Both the position numbers and the translations under genes were made by a program. From contig NZ_QLLT01000002.1 in NCBI RefSeq assembly GCF_003259315.1, positions 124,001 to 188,000 of the forward strand: a stretch of DNA of 64,000 nt, in the 5' to 3' direction. The stretch is from Kitasatospora sp. SolWspMP-SS2h. GTDB taxonomy: Bacteria; Actinomycetota; Actinomycetes; Streptomycetales; Streptomycetaceae. The first letter of the stretch is position 1. The number at the start of each line of letters is the position of its first letter. Below the pieces are notes generated by a model. It was not told where the DNA came from and searched no databases. It saw only the letters and a program-made list of their open reading frames with translations. Of the stretch, positions 34,340-45,155 are shown one piece after another.

Positions 34340-35785
34340 TCACTTCTGGTTGACGGCCTTGTCGTACGGCAGGGCGAGGTACGGGAAGGTCGCGGCGAAC
34401 GGCCGGTCGGGCCCGTTGACCTTGTCGCCGGCGGCCAGGGCCTGGACGAACGTGCCGGGGGTGGCGCCCTCGACGACCTGGAGGGCGATGTCGACGACGT
34501 CGTCGCCGAGGCGGCGGCCGTTGGGGAAGCCCTGGAAGTCGCCGTTCAGGACGCCGAGGCGGTCCGGCTTCGGCGTCACCGGGGTGGTCAGGTTCAGCCG
34601 CAGCTCCTCGGCGGGGACGAACCGGTTCGGGTCGATGTCCTGGTTCATCAGCTGCGAGTTGAGGTCGACGGCGAGCGGCCCGTCCGCGGCCTTGGCGATG
34701 CCGGTCAGGAAGATCTCCTGGAGGTCGGTGCGCGGCGCGGCGGGCGCGGGCAGGCCGTAGATCGCCTGGACGAGCTTGGGCACCTCGGGGTCGAGGACCT
34801 TGGCCACCACGGCGGGCTGGTTGTGGTCCTCGGACGGGGGCAGCGCGTTGAAGGCGTCCTTGAGCCCGGCCGGGACGACGACCTCGTTGACCAGCGGGTT
34901 GCCCAGCCGCGAGACCTGGACGTACGGGCCGACCGGGTCGGACTTGCCCGGGCTGAGCTTCATGCTCTGCTTCTCGGTGCTCGACCAGACGCCGACGACC
35001 GGGTTGCGGGCCGGGTCGCCCTTGTAGGCGAGGCGGCTCTTGGGGATCTGCAGCGCCACGGAGTTGACGTTGTACCCGGCCAGGGTGTTCTGGCCGACCT
35101 CGGAGAGGTCCCCGCCGTACAGCAGGTCGAAGACCCGCAGGTCGAGGAAGAACGGGTCGGCGGCCTGGGTGGCCACCGTCTGCCCGCCGCCCGGGAGTTG
35201 GACGGTGGCCTGCTGCCGCAGCCGCCCGTAGTCGGGCATCGAGGCCCGGCCGGTGTCGGACGGGGCCGCCTGGCCGTGCTCGACCAGCGTCACCGGGGCG
35301 CAGTTCGGGTGCAGTTCCTGGAGCGTGTAGTACTGGCGGAAGCGCAGCGTGTCGTCGCCGAGGTTGTTCACCGGCCCCTTGTCGTAGAGGAAGGTGTCGG
35401 TGCCGCGCAGGTCCTCGGTGTGGAAGGTCCACCGGTAGGTGACGTCCGGCTGCCCGGTGCCCTGCGAGTCGATGTTGATGTCGTAGTGCGCGCCGTCGGC
35501 CCACGGGTAGAAGTTCGGGCCGCCGTTGGGCTCCTGGAACGGGAGCCAGTTGGCGATCAGCGTGACCGTGTCCGGGTTGTCCGGGCTGGTGAAGGCGTAC
35601 ACGTCGGTGTTGTCGACCTGCGGGTCGGCGGCGATCAGCGGAGCCTCGCGGTGGCTGGACGCCGAGGAGGTGCCGGCGCCGGTGCCGAGCAGGGCGGTGC
35701 CCGCCATGCCGAGGGCGAGCGCGGTGAGGACCGCGGCTCCTCGGGCGGCGGAGTTGCGACCCGTGGATCGACGAAGAAGGCTCAT
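34340..35785 (-). CDS. Secreted DUF4331 family protein
   Basis: 481-residue protein with a signal peptide (VLTALALGMAGTALL) ending before SSASSHREAPLIAADPQVDN, the conserved start of DUF4331 domains. Further family pieces are YAFTSPDNPDTVTLIANWLPFQEPNGG cut in two by NFYPWADGAHYDINID, and RLGNPLVNEVVVPAGLKDAFN. Function is unknown; it is a secreted beta-rich protein. ATG 35785 with GGAG eight bases upstream. It heads a two-gene unit with the TPR gene. Codon use is like its neighbours. Confidence 0.9.
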   Translation of the reverse strand: MSLLRRSTGRNSAARGAAVLTALALGMAGTALLGTGAGTSSASSHREAPLIAADPQVDNTDVYAFTSPDNPDTVTLIANWLPFQEPNGGPNFYPWADGAHYDINIDSQGTGQPDVTYRWTFHTEDLRGTDTFLYDKGPVNNLGDDTLRFRQYYTLQELHPNCAPVTLVEHGQAAPSDTGRASMPDYGRLRQQATVQLPGGGQTVATQAADPFFLDLRVFDLLYGGDLSEVGQNTLAGYNVNSVALQIPKSRLAYKGDPARNPVVGVWSSTEKQSMKLSPGKSDPVGPYVQVSRLGNPLVNEVVVPAGLKDAFNALPPSEDHNQPAVVAKVLDPEVPKLVQAIYGLPAPAAPRTDLQEIFLTGIAKAADGPLAVDLNSQLMNQDIDPNRFVPAEELRLNLTTPVTPKPDRLGVLNGDFQGFPNGRRLGDDVVDIALQVVEGATPGTFVQALAAGDKVNGPDRPFAATFPYLALPYDKAVNQK

Positions 35786-36164
35786 CAAGGAGTCTCCGGT
35801 TTCCGGTTCGGGGACGGTCGTCCGCATCCGTACCGGATGCGGGCCGTGGGGATGTCGTGCGGCGGGTCGGCCGACACGTACTGTCCTCCGCCGCCGCCCC
35901 CGGTTCGTCCCGACCCGGCTTCCGGCGTGCCCCGATCACCCTCGCGGCCCAGCCCCCTCACCCGTCCGGCCGCACCGCCCGGCCCCGCCCACCCCGACGG
36001 CGGCCCCGCCCCTCCCCGCTCCGGACCCGCTGGCCCCTGACCAGGACCGGCGCCCCCACATTGGGCCGATCGGGTGAATCTCCGGGACCGGCACCAAGCC
36101 GACGGCCCCCGCCCCACGAAGGACAGGTGTGCGCGGAGCCAGGGTCGGCCACCGCGTACGTCGC

Positions 36165-36205
36165 GGGGACGGGACTCCTCGGCTGGCACCACGAGTCCCG
36201 TCCCC
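36165..36205 (-). terminator. 13-bp perfect hairpin after the acyl-CoA synthetase gene
   Basis: GGGGACGGGACTC and GAGTCCCGTCCCC flank a 15-base loop, six bases beyond the synthetase stop. The 35786-36164 interval between it and the DUF4331 start is proline-codon-like C-rich sequence; I see no gene there. Confidence 0.75.
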
Positions 36206-36211
36206 CTCGGC

Positions 36212-37984
<1,773 letters not shown>

Positions 37985-38362
37985 CTGTCCGTCCCTGCGT
38001 GTCCCGGCCCCGGCCGCCGCCTCGTTGCCCGGCCGCGGGCATACCGGCACGCTGCCAGCTCCTGTGATCATCGGTCAAGGGCGGCACGGAACCGAGGAGC
38101 CGGGCCCCGGAGGCCGGCTCCCGTCGTCCGCGCAGGTCAGGCGGCTGTCTCCGGGCGGAACGACGGGACCCCGGGGGTGTCCGTCCCACCTGGCGACCCG
38201 AGCCGGTGAGGACGGCCCCGGAGCGGGTGACGTCTTGGGTGGTGGCGCGGGTTCACTCGTTGGGTTGGTCGGTGGCCGTTCCGGGCCCGTCCGGTCGGTG
38301 GCGGTCCGACGATGGCGACAGCCCCGCTCCTCGCGGGCCGGTCCGACCGAAGGAGTTGTGCC
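37985..38362. other. Intergenic divergent region
   Basis: 378 bases between the outward-facing synthetase and SGNH hydrolase genes. It must hold both promoters. I see no RNA gene or conserved small open frame, and no clear palindrome. An AAGGAG ribosome site (38350-38355) belongs to the hydrolase gene. Confidence 0.5.
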
Positions 38363-39202
38363 GTGGCAGTCGTCGACTACGACACCCCCGCGTCCGTGCA
38401 GGTCTCCCTGATGATCGTGGGGGACTCGATCAGCCACGGCAGCAGCGGGGACTGGACCTGGCGCTACCGGCTCTGGAAGCACCTGCGCGCGTGCGGGGTC
38501 GAGGTCGACTTCGTCGGGCCGTACAAGACCCTGGACAACATCCGCACCGAGGAGACCGGCGACGGCGACGACACCTACGCCGACGCGGCCTTCGACAAGG
38601 ACCACGCCGCCAAGTGGGGCCAGCCCTACGTGGTGGCCAAGACCCTGGTCCGGGAGCAGGTCGCCGCCCACCGGCCCGACTTCGTGCTCGTCCTGCTCGG
38701 CATCAACGACATCGTCTGGTACGACGCCACCCCGGACGAACTCGAAGCCCACCTGCGGGAGTTCATCGCCAACGCCCGGGCCGGGCACCACGCGGTGCGC
38801 CTCGTCCTGGGCACCGTCCTGGAGACCGCCAGGGCCACCGCCGACTTCGCCTTCGCCCGGCGGGTCGCCAAGTGCAACGACCGCATCCGCGCCGTCGCCG
38901 CCGAACTGCGCCGCCCCCTCTCCCCGGTCGAAGTCGCGGACACCGCCGTCGAGTTCACCGCGGCCGAACACACCTGGGACGACACCCACCCCAACCCCAA
39001 CGGCGAGATCCGGATCGCGGCCGCGTTCGCCGACGTCCTCGCCCACCGCTTCCACCTCGGCACGCCCTTCCCCCGCCCCTACCCGGTCTTCGACACCATC
39101 CGCCCCGAGGCCAAGGCCCCGGTCCACGTCGACACCGCCCACGACGCCGGACTCACCGGACTCACCGGACACGACGACCCGCGCGGGGCCCGAGCCCTGT
39201 AG
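38363..39202 (+). CDS. SGNH/GDSL-family hydrolase
   Basis: 279-residue esterase-like protein. Block I is MIVGDSISHGS with S22 as nucleophile, block III is LLGINDIVW and block V is DDTHPNPNG with the catalytic Asp-x-x-His. There is no signal peptide, so it is probably cytoplasmic. GTG at 38363 follows AAGGAG. The C-terminal 45 residues are Pro/His/Asp rich and probably disordered. Substrate is unknown; family members deacylate lipids, sugars or peptidoglycan. Confidence 0.9.
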   Translation: MAVVDYDTPASVQVSLMIVGDSISHGSSGDWTWRYRLWKHLRACGVEVDFVGPYKTLDNIRTEETGDGDDTYADAAFDKDHAAKWGQPYVVAKTLVREQVAAHRPDFVLVLLGINDIVWYDATPDELEAHLREFIANARAGHHAVRLVLGTVLETARATADFAFARRVAKCNDRIRAVAAELRRPLSPVEVADTAVEFTAAEHTWDDTHPNPNGEIRIAAAFADVLAHRFHLGTPFPRPYPVFDTIRPEAKAPVHVDTAHDAGLTGLTGHDDPRGARAL

Positions 39203-39390
39203 GGAGGACGAAACGCCCGGGCCCCGGGTCCGCGCCACGGTGGGCGAACCGTTCCGCTCCCGGCCGGTCCGGGAGGCGGGGCGCTGTCCGGCGGCCGGGT
39301 GACCGGTCCGGCCGGCCGGTGTCGGCGGGGCGGGAGTGGGCAGCCGCCGGACGTGGTGTCCGTTCCGGGGTCGCGACGAGGGAGTTGTCC

Positions 39391-39801
39391 ATGGGTGTGC
39401 GGGAAACGGGCCGGGAGAGCGGCGGGGGCGGCGACCGGGCGCCGGACCGGGCCACGGTGGAGGCGCTGGGCCTGCTGTCGGAGGCGTTCGAGACGACGCA
39501 GCGGGCGCGCGGGCGGCTGTACGACTTCCACCAGCTGACCGGCGGCGCCGACCGGCTGCTGGGCGAGGCGGTGCGGGCGCTGCGGGCGGCGGGCCACCAC
39601 GAGCAGGCGGACCTGGTCGAGCGCGAGGTGCAGGGGGCCGACGTGCTGCCCGGGATGTGGACCTTCGAGGTGGTCGAGGCGTACGAGGACGGCTACCACC
39701 GGCGCTTCGCGGAGGTGGAGGAGCGGGTGCGCCGGGCGCTCGCCGGGGGACGGCGGCACCTGGCGGAGGCGGAGATGAAACGCCGCCGCCGCACGACCTG
39801 A
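39391..39801 (+). CDS. Conserved-looking small helical protein
   Basis: 136-residue hydrophilic protein, mostly helical, with no signal peptide. ALGLLSEAFETTQRARGRLYDFHQLTGGADRLLG and DVLPGMWTFEVVEAYEDGYH (each quoted in part from residues 26-59 and 86-105) are the most distinctive parts. It ends in a Lys/Arg-rich tail. I do not recognise a domain, but it resembles streptomycete hypothetical proteins expressed near stress genes. ATG 39391 follows GAGGGAG. Separate transcription unit. Confidence 0.75.
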   Translation: MGVRETGRESGGGGDRAPDRATVEALGLLSEAFETTQRARGRLYDFHQLTGGADRLLGEAVRALRAAGHHEQADLVEREVQGADVLPGMWTFEVVEAYEDGYHRRFAEVEERVRRALAGGRRHLAEAEMKRRRRTT

Positions 39802-39952
39802 GCGGGCGGCCGGCGGCCGGTGTGTGGGAGCCGGCGCGCGGGAGCCGCCGGGCGGTCCCGTTCGGGGGAACGGACGGCGGCGGGCGCGTCGGACGGCGGA
39901 GCGCGGGTAGTCGCGGTTACCCCACCGCGTCCAGCTCCAGGAGGAAGCACCC

Positions 39953-40792
39953 ATGTCCGAGGTCACCGCCCACCACGGGCTGTTCCGCGACACCGCGCTG
40001 CATGTGGACGACACCGGCGGCCCGGGCCGCCCGGTCGTCCTGATCCACGGCTGGCCGCTGTCGGGCGAGTCGTGGAAGTACCAGGTGCCGGCCCTCGCCG
40101 AGGCCGGGTACCGCGTCGTCACCTACGACCGCCGCGGATTCGGCCGCAGCGACAAGCCCTTCCTGGGCTACACGTACGACACCCTGGCCGACGACCTGAA
40201 CGCCCTGCTCACCGAGCTGGACCTGCGCGACGTCACGCTGGTCGGCTTCTCGATGGGCGGCGGCGAGGTCGCGCGCTACGTCTCCTCGTACGGCACGGAG
40301 CGGCTGCGCGGCGCCGTGCTCGCCTCCGCCGTGACGCCCTTCATGCTGCGGACCCGCGACAACCCGCAGGGCCCGCTGACCGAGGAGGCGGCGGCCCAGA
40401 TGGCCGCTTCGCTCGCCGAGGACCAGGACGCCTTCTACGACGGGTTCATGCGGGAGTTCTTCTCCGCGGACGGCGAGCTGAAGGTCACCGAGGAGCAGCT
40501 CCGCGAGGCCCGCGCCCTGTGCGACCAGGCGGACAAGAAGGCCGCCCTGGAGTGCATGACGATCTTCGGCGCCACCGACTTCCGCGCCGACCTGGAGAAG
40601 TTCGGGCCGCTGCCGACCCTGGTGCTGCACGGCGACAGCGACGCCACCGTCCCGTTCGAGGGCTCCGGTGCCCGCACCCGGGCGGCGCTGCCCGGCAGCC
40701 GGGTCCACCTGGTCCCGGGCGGCCCGCACGGCGTCAACGTGAGCCACGCCGCCGAGTGGAACCGGGCGCTGCTGGAGTTCCTGGCCCGCTGA
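39953..40792 (+). CDS. Alpha/beta hydrolase, haloperoxidase/esterase type
   Basis: 279-residue hydrolase resembling cofactor-free chloroperoxidases. Motifs: oxyanion HGWPLSGESW, nucleophile S100 in LVGFSMGGGEVARY, aspartate in VLHGDSDATVPFE and histidine in GGPHGVNVSH. It is most likely an esterase or lactonase; perhydrolase activity is a side reaction in the family. ATG 39953 follows AGGAGGAAG. A 9-bp hairpin after the stop terminates it. No secretion signal. Confidence 0.92.
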   Translation: MSEVTAHHGLFRDTALHVDDTGGPGRPVVLIHGWPLSGESWKYQVPALAEAGYRVVTYDRRGFGRSDKPFLGYTYDTLADDLNALLTELDLRDVTLVGFSMGGGEVARYVSSYGTERLRGAVLASAVTPFMLRTRDNPQGPLTEEAAAQMAASLAEDQDAFYDGFMREFFSADGELKVTEEQLREARALCDQADKKAALECMTIFGATDFRADLEKFGPLPTLVLHGDSDATVPFEGSGARTRAALPGSRVHLVPGGPHGVNVSHAAEWNRALLEFLAR

Positions 40793-40797
40793 GGCCC

Positions 40798-40831
40798 ACG
40801 CCCCCGCGCGCGCCGTCCCCGGCGGGGGCGT
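40798..40831 (+). terminator. Hairpin after the alpha/beta hydrolase gene
   Basis: ACGCCCCCG pairs with CGGGGGCGT across a 16-base loop, starting six bases after the stop, followed by TTGG. Confidence 0.65.
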
Positions 40832-40879
40832 TGGCCTGCCGGCCGAACAGGTCCTTCGGACCGCCCCGCCCCCGGTTCA

Positions 40880-40961
40880 CCCGGCCGCCGCCCCGCCCGG
40901 CCCCGCACGCCCCCGATCCGCCCGGCCGCCGCCCCGCCCGGCCCCGCACGCCCCCCGATCG
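40880..40961. repeat. Two-copy 41-bp direct repeat
   Basis: The 41-base unit starting CCCGGCCGCCGCCCCGCCCG at 40880 is repeated at 40921 with one extra C and a changed end. It lies upstream of the GH13 operon; nothing shows it is regulatory. Confidence 0.6.
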
Positions 40962-41042
40962 GCCGGAACCGGTCCGGTGGATCCGGCGCCAGGGGGAAGG
41001 AGGGGCCGTGGACGGTACGGCGAGCGGGAGGAGGACGGTGCG

Positions 41043-42881
41043 GTGACCGAGGACGGGAGGGACGGTCCGGTGGGCCGGGAGGACGGCGGGAGCACGGCGG
41101 AGCCGGACGGGGCGTGGTGGCGGTCGGCGGTCGTCTACCAGGTCTACCCCCGCAGCTTCGCCGACTCCGACGGCGACGGGATCGGCGACCTGGACGGCAT
41201 CACGGGGCGGCTCGACCACCTCGCCGAGCTGGGCGTCGACGTGCTGTGGCTGTCGCCGGTGTACCCGTCGCCGCAGGCCGACAACGGCTACGACATCAGC
41301 GACTACCAGGACGTCGACCCGCTCTTCGGCGACCTGGCGGCGTTCGACCGGCTGCTGGCGGCCGTCCACGCGCGCGGCATGCGGCTGGTGATGGACCTGG
41401 TGGTGAACCACACCTCGGACCGGCACCCGTGGTTCCAGGAGTCCCGCGACCCGGCGAGCCCCAAGCGCTCCTGGTACTGGTGGCGCCCCCCGCGCGAGGC
41501 CACCGGTCCGGGGGCCGCCCGGCCGCACGGCACCGAACCGAACAACTGGGGCTCGTTCTTCTCCGGCCCGGCCTGGACGTACGACGAGACGTCCGGCGCG
41601 TACTACCTGCACCTGTTCGCCCCCGGGCAGCCGGACCTCAACTGGGAGGAGCCGGCGATGCGGCAGGCGGTGTACGCGATGATGCGCTGGTGGCTGGAGC
41701 GGGGCGTGGACGGCTTTCGGATGGACGTCGTCAACCTGATCTCCAAGGACCCGGCCCTGCCGGACGGCCCGCTGCGCGGCGACGGCCCGTACGGCGACGG
41801 CTCGCCGTCCTACCTCTGCGGACCGAGGGCGCACGAGTACCTCCAGGAGATGCACCGCGAGGTGTTCGCCCACCACCCGGGCCGGCTGCTGACGGTGGGG
41901 GAGATGCCGGGGGTGACGGTCGAGCAGGCACGGCTGTTCACCGACCCGGCGCGGGCCGAGGTCAACATGGTCTTCCAGTTCGAGCACGTCAGCCTGGACC
42001 ACGGCCCCGGCGGCAAGTTCGACCCGAGGCCGCTGCGGCTCACCGACCTGAAGGCGTCGCTGGCCCGCTGGCAGCGGGGGCTGGCCGACACCGGCTGGAA
42101 CAGCCTGTACTGGAGCAACCACGACCAGCCCCGGATCGTCTCCCGGTTCGGCGACGACGGCCCCCGCCACCGGGCGCGCTCGGCCACCATGCTGGCCACC
42201 GTCCTGCACCTGCACCGCGGCACCCCGTACGTCTACCAGGGCGAGGAACTGGGCATGACCAACGCCCCGTTCGCCTCGATCGACGACTTCCGCGACATCG
42301 AGTCGCTCAACCACTACGCGCAGGCGCTCGCGGCCGGGCAGGACCCGGAGCGGGTGCTGCGCGGACTGCGGGCCATGGGCCGGGACAACGCCAGGACGCC
42401 GATGCAGTGGGACGCCTCGCCCGGCGCCGGGTTCAGCACCGGCACCCCGTGGATCGCGGTCAACCCGAACCACACCACCGTCAACGCCGCCGACGCCCGG
42501 CGCGACCCCGACTCGGTCTACCACCACTACCGGCGGCTGATCGCCCTGCGCCACCGCGAACCGGCCGTCGTGCACGGCGACTTCACCCCGCTGCTGCCCG
42601 AGGACGAGCGGGTGTACGCCTTCACCCGCCACCACCGCGGCACCACCCTGCTCGTCCTCGGCAACTTCACCGGCGAGCACGTGCCGGTCGACCTGCCGCC
42701 GCGCTGGCGGGACGCCGAACTGCTCCTCGGCAACCTGCCCGCCGACGACACCCCGCAGCCCGCCGCCGCGTACCCGCAGCCCGACGACACCCCGCAACCC
42801 GGCGCCGCCCCCACCGTCCTGGCGCCCTGGGAGGCCCGCGTGCACCGACTCACCGAGACCGAAGGGGAGAACGCCCGATGA
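41043..42881 (+). CDS. GH13 alpha-glucosidase
   Basis: 612-residue amylase-family enzyme. The TIM barrel shows VVYQVYPRSFADSDGDGIGD, DLVVNHTSDRHPWF, the nucleophile aspartate in VDGFRMDVVN, the acid/base glutamate in LLTVGEMPG and WSNHDQPRIVSRF. The layout is that of oligo-1,6-glucosidase/maltase (AglA-like). The inter-domain PADDTPQPAAAYPQPDDTPQ near residue 585 is repetitive. GTG at 41043 after GGAGGA; the open frame continues upstream to 40977 without a ribosome site. Its stop overlaps the next GH13 gene by ATGA, so they are coupled. Cytoplasmic alpha-glucan or maltose breakdown is likely. Confidence 0.9.
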   Translation: MTEDGRDGPVGREDGGSTAEPDGAWWRSAVVYQVYPRSFADSDGDGIGDLDGITGRLDHLAELGVDVLWLSPVYPSPQADNGYDISDYQDVDPLFGDLAAFDRLLAAVHARGMRLVMDLVVNHTSDRHPWFQESRDPASPKRSWYWWRPPREATGPGAARPHGTEPNNWGSFFSGPAWTYDETSGAYYLHLFAPGQPDLNWEEPAMRQAVYAMMRWWLERGVDGFRMDVVNLISKDPALPDGPLRGDGPYGDGSPSYLCGPRAHEYLQEMHREVFAHHPGRLLTVGEMPGVTVEQARLFTDPARAEVNMVFQFEHVSLDHGPGGKFDPRPLRLTDLKASLARWQRGLADTGWNSLYWSNHDQPRIVSRFGDDGPRHRARSATMLATVLHLHRGTPYVYQGEELGMTNAPFASIDDFRDIESLNHYAQALAAGQDPERVLRGLRAMGRDNARTPMQWDASPGAGFSTGTPWIAVNPNHTTVNAADARRDPDSVYHHYRRLIALRHREPAVVHGDFTPLLPEDERVYAFTRHHRGTTLLVLGNFTGEHVPVDLPPRWRDAELLLGNLPADDTPQPAAAYPQPDDTPQPGAAPTVLAPWEARVHRLTETEGENAR

Positions 42882-44524
42882 GACTGACCGAGACCGCCGA
42901 CCTGTGGTGGAAGAACGCCGTCGTGTACTGCCTGGACGTCGAGACCTTCCAGGACGGGAACGGCGACGGCGTCGGCGACTTCGTCGGCCTCACCCAGCGG
43001 ATCGACCACCTGGTCCGGCTCGGCGTGACCTGCCTGTGGCTGATGCCCTTCCACCCGACCCGCGAGCGCGACGACGGCTACGACATCACCGACTACTACG
43101 CCGTCGACCCCCGGCTGGGCACCCTCGGCGAGTTCACCGAGTTCGTCCGCACCGCCCGCGACCGGGGCCTGCGGGTCATCGCCGACCTGGTCGTCAACCA
43201 CACCTCCGACCACCACCCGTGGTTCCGGGACGCCTGCTCCGGCCGGGACGCCCGCCACCGCGACTGGTACGTGTGGTGCGACACCCCGCCCGCCGACGGC
43301 CCGCAGGGCGTCACCTTCCCCGACGCCGAGCAGAGCCTGTGGCAGTACCACGAACCCACCGGCCAGTACTACTTCCACCGCTTCTACAAGGAACAGCCCG
43401 ACCTCAACATCACCAACGCCGCGGTCCGCGACGAGATAGCCCGGATCATGGGCTTCTGGATGCAGCTGGGCCTGTCCGGCTTCCGGGTCGACGCGGTGCC
43501 GTTCCTGCTGGAGACCGCCGGACAGGTGGACGCCGACGACCTGCCCGACCCGCACGCGTACCTGGCCGATCTGCGGGCCTTCCTCGGCCGCCGCAACGGC
43601 GAGGCGATGCTGCTGGGCGAGGTCAACCTGCCCTACGAGGAGACGCTCAGGTTCTTCGGCGACCCCGCCTCGGGCGGCGACGAGCTGACGATGTGCTTCG
43701 ACTTCATCGGCATGCAGCGGACGTACCTGGCGATGGCCCGGCAGGAGGCAGCCCCGCTGGCCGACGCGCTGCGCGAACGCCCCCGGCCGCCGCGCGACGC
43801 GCACTGGGCCACCTTCGTGCGCAACCACGACGAACTCACCCTCGACAAGCTCTCCAAGACCGAACGCGACGAGGTCTTCGCGGCGTTCGGCCCCGAGGCC
43901 GACATGCAGCTGTACGGCCGCGGCCTGCGCCGCCGGCTGCCCCCCATGCTCGACGGCGACCGCCGCCGGATCGACCTCGCCTACAGCCTGCTGTTCACCC
44001 TGCCCGGCACACCCGTGCTCTTCTACGGCGAGGAGATCGGCATGGGCGAGAACCTCGCCGCCGACGGCCGGCTCGCCGTCCGCACCCCCATGCAGTGGAC
44101 CCCGGAGCCGACCGCGGGCTTCTCCGACGCCGAACCGGCCCGCTACCCCCGGCCGCTGACCCGGGGCGCCTACGGCCCCGAGCACGTCAACGTCCGCAAC
44201 CAGGCCCACGACCCGCACGCGCTGCTGACCCGGATGCGCTCCTTCGCCCAGGGCTACCGCGAGGCCCCCGAACTGGCCTGGGGCCACTGCGAGGTCCTCG
44301 ACGCGGGCGACCCCGCCGTCCTCGCCCACCTCAGCTCCACCCGGGACGGGGCCGTCCTGGTGCTGCACAACTTCGCCGACCGGCCCGCCACCGCCGCCCC
44401 CGCCGGGGTGCCCGACGGCCGACTGACCGACATCCTCACCGGGGCCGCCGTCGAACGGACCGGCGCGCCGCGCGTCGAACTGCCGCCGTACGGCTACCGC
44501 TGGCTGCGGGTCGGCGAGCCCTGA
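42878..44524 (+). CDS. GH13 trehalose synthase-like enzyme
   Basis: 548-residue TreS-like protein. WWKNAVVYCLDVETFQDGNG, ITDYYAVDPRLGTLGEF, the nucleophile in GFRVDAVPFL, the acid/base in MLLGEVNLPYEET and the TreS-type FVRNHDELTLDKLSKTER are visible, as is LPGTPVLFYGEEIGMGENL. TreS interconverts maltose and trehalose, but close homologues lacking the kinase fusion sometimes have other activities, so specificity is not certain. ATG at 42878 overlaps the previous stop. Ends at a large terminator hairpin. The pair suggests a maltose/trehalose catabolic or storage unit. Confidence 0.88.
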   Translation: MRLTETADLWWKNAVVYCLDVETFQDGNGDGVGDFVGLTQRIDHLVRLGVTCLWLMPFHPTRERDDGYDITDYYAVDPRLGTLGEFTEFVRTARDRGLRVIADLVVNHTSDHHPWFRDACSGRDARHRDWYVWCDTPPADGPQGVTFPDAEQSLWQYHEPTGQYYFHRFYKEQPDLNITNAAVRDEIARIMGFWMQLGLSGFRVDAVPFLLETAGQVDADDLPDPHAYLADLRAFLGRRNGEAMLLGEVNLPYEETLRFFGDPASGGDELTMCFDFIGMQRTYLAMARQEAAPLADALRERPRPPRDAHWATFVRNHDELTLDKLSKTERDEVFAAFGPEADMQLYGRGLRRRLPPMLDGDRRRIDLAYSLLFTLPGTPVLFYGEEIGMGENLAADGRLAVRTPMQWTPEPTAGFSDAEPARYPRPLTRGAYGPEHVNVRNQAHDPHALLTRMRSFAQGYREAPELAWGHCEVLDAGDPAVLAHLSSTRDGAVLVLHNFADRPATAAPAGVPDGRLTDILTGAAVERTGAPRVELPPYGYRWLRVGEP

Positions 44525-44562
44525 CCGGCGCGCCGGGCCGACACCGGAGCACCACCTGACCT

Positions 44563-44624
44563 GAACGGCCGGAGCGGCCGGCCGGAGCGCCGATCGGCAC
44601 TCCGGCCGGCCGCTCCGGCCGTTC
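44563..44624. terminator. 25-bp perfect terminator hairpin
   Basis: A perfect 25-base inverted repeat (44563-44587 with 44600-44624, beginning GAACGGCCGGAGCGGCCGGC) surrounds a 12-base loop that is itself palindromic. It lies between convergent genes (GH13 ends 44524, permease ends 44638), so it should work in both directions. Confidence 0.9.
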
Positions 44625-44637
44625 GGTCGGGGGCTCC

Positions 44638-45009
44638 TCAGAGCCGCTCCTCCAGGCGGATCGCCTCGCGCAGGTCCTGGTGGGCCCGGTCGCCGCTGCC
44701 CGCGTGCTGCTCCAGCAGGGCGGCGGCGATGGCGTCCAGCTTGCGCTGCAGCGCGTGCTCCGCGCGGCGCTCCGCGTTCTTCAGCAGGGCCAGCAGCACC
44801 AGCGTCACGGCGGTCATCACGTCCCCCGCCAGGATCTGCCACTCGGTCGACAGGCCCAGCGCGTGGACCACGAAGAAGCCCGCCACCAGCAGCAGGCAGA
44901 ACACCGAGAACACCGGCGAGCCGGTCAGGTTGGACGCGGACTCGGCCAGCCGCTCGAACCGGCCCCGCCCGCCGTCGGTGCGCTCGGCGGGGTGCGGGAA
45001 GACCGTCAT
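44638..45009 (-). CDS. Low-affinity iron permease family protein
   Basis: 123-residue membrane protein with two hydrophobic helices, VFSVFCLLLVAGFFVVHALGL and a second around VMTAVTLVLLALL, preceded by RFERLAESASNLTGSP and followed by NAERRAEHALQRKLD. This is the compact two-helix pattern of the low-affinity iron permease family (PF04120). Iron transport in bacteria by this family is not established. ATG 45009 overlaps the stop of the small repeat-peptide frame upstream (ATGA), making a translationally chained unit. Confidence 0.85.
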   Translation of the reverse strand: MTVFPHPAERTDGGRGRFERLAESASNLTGSPVFSVFCLLLVAGFFVVHALGLSTEWQILAGDVMTAVTLVLLALLKNAERRAEHALQRKLDAIAAALLEQHAGSGDRAHQDLREAIRLEERL

Positions 45010-45155
45010 GCCGCCCTCCCCGCCCCGGCGCGCGCCGCCGCGCCCGTCGCCGTCGTGCCCGTCGCTGTCGTGCCCTTCACCGCCGCGCCCGTCGCCGTCG
45101 TGCCCGTCGCTGTCGTGCCCTTCACCGCCGCGCCCGTCGCCGTCGTGCCCGTCAC
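45006..45155 (-). CDS. Small Thr/Ala/Gly repeat peptide
   Basis: 49-residue frame made of a 15-residue repeat (TGTTATGAAVKGTTA) present twice plus a partial third copy, ending ARAGAGRAA. GTG at 45155 overlaps the SDR stop (GTGA), and its TGA overlaps the permease ATG (ATGA). Both 4-base overlaps are the signature of genuine coupled genes and would be unlikely by chance at both ends. No membrane or signal sequence. The repeat is perfect at DNA level, so length may vary between strains. It could instead be a frameshifted C-terminal tail of the SDR. Confidence 0.45.
   Translation of the reverse strand: MTGTTATGAAVKGTTATGTTATGAAVKGTTATGTTATGAAARAGAGRAA
45035..45155. repeat. 45-bp tandem repeat, about 2.7 copies
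   Basis: Units start at 45035, 45080 and 45125 (CCGCCGCGCCCGTCGCCGTC and onward); the first two copies are identical. The third breaks off at 45155 beside the SDR stop. Length is a multiple of three, so copy changes keep frame. Confidence 0.85.

Noticed and set aside
45035..45155. CRISPR-like array
   Set aside because: The units are directly adjacent without spacers and lie within a coding-type frame; no cas genes.
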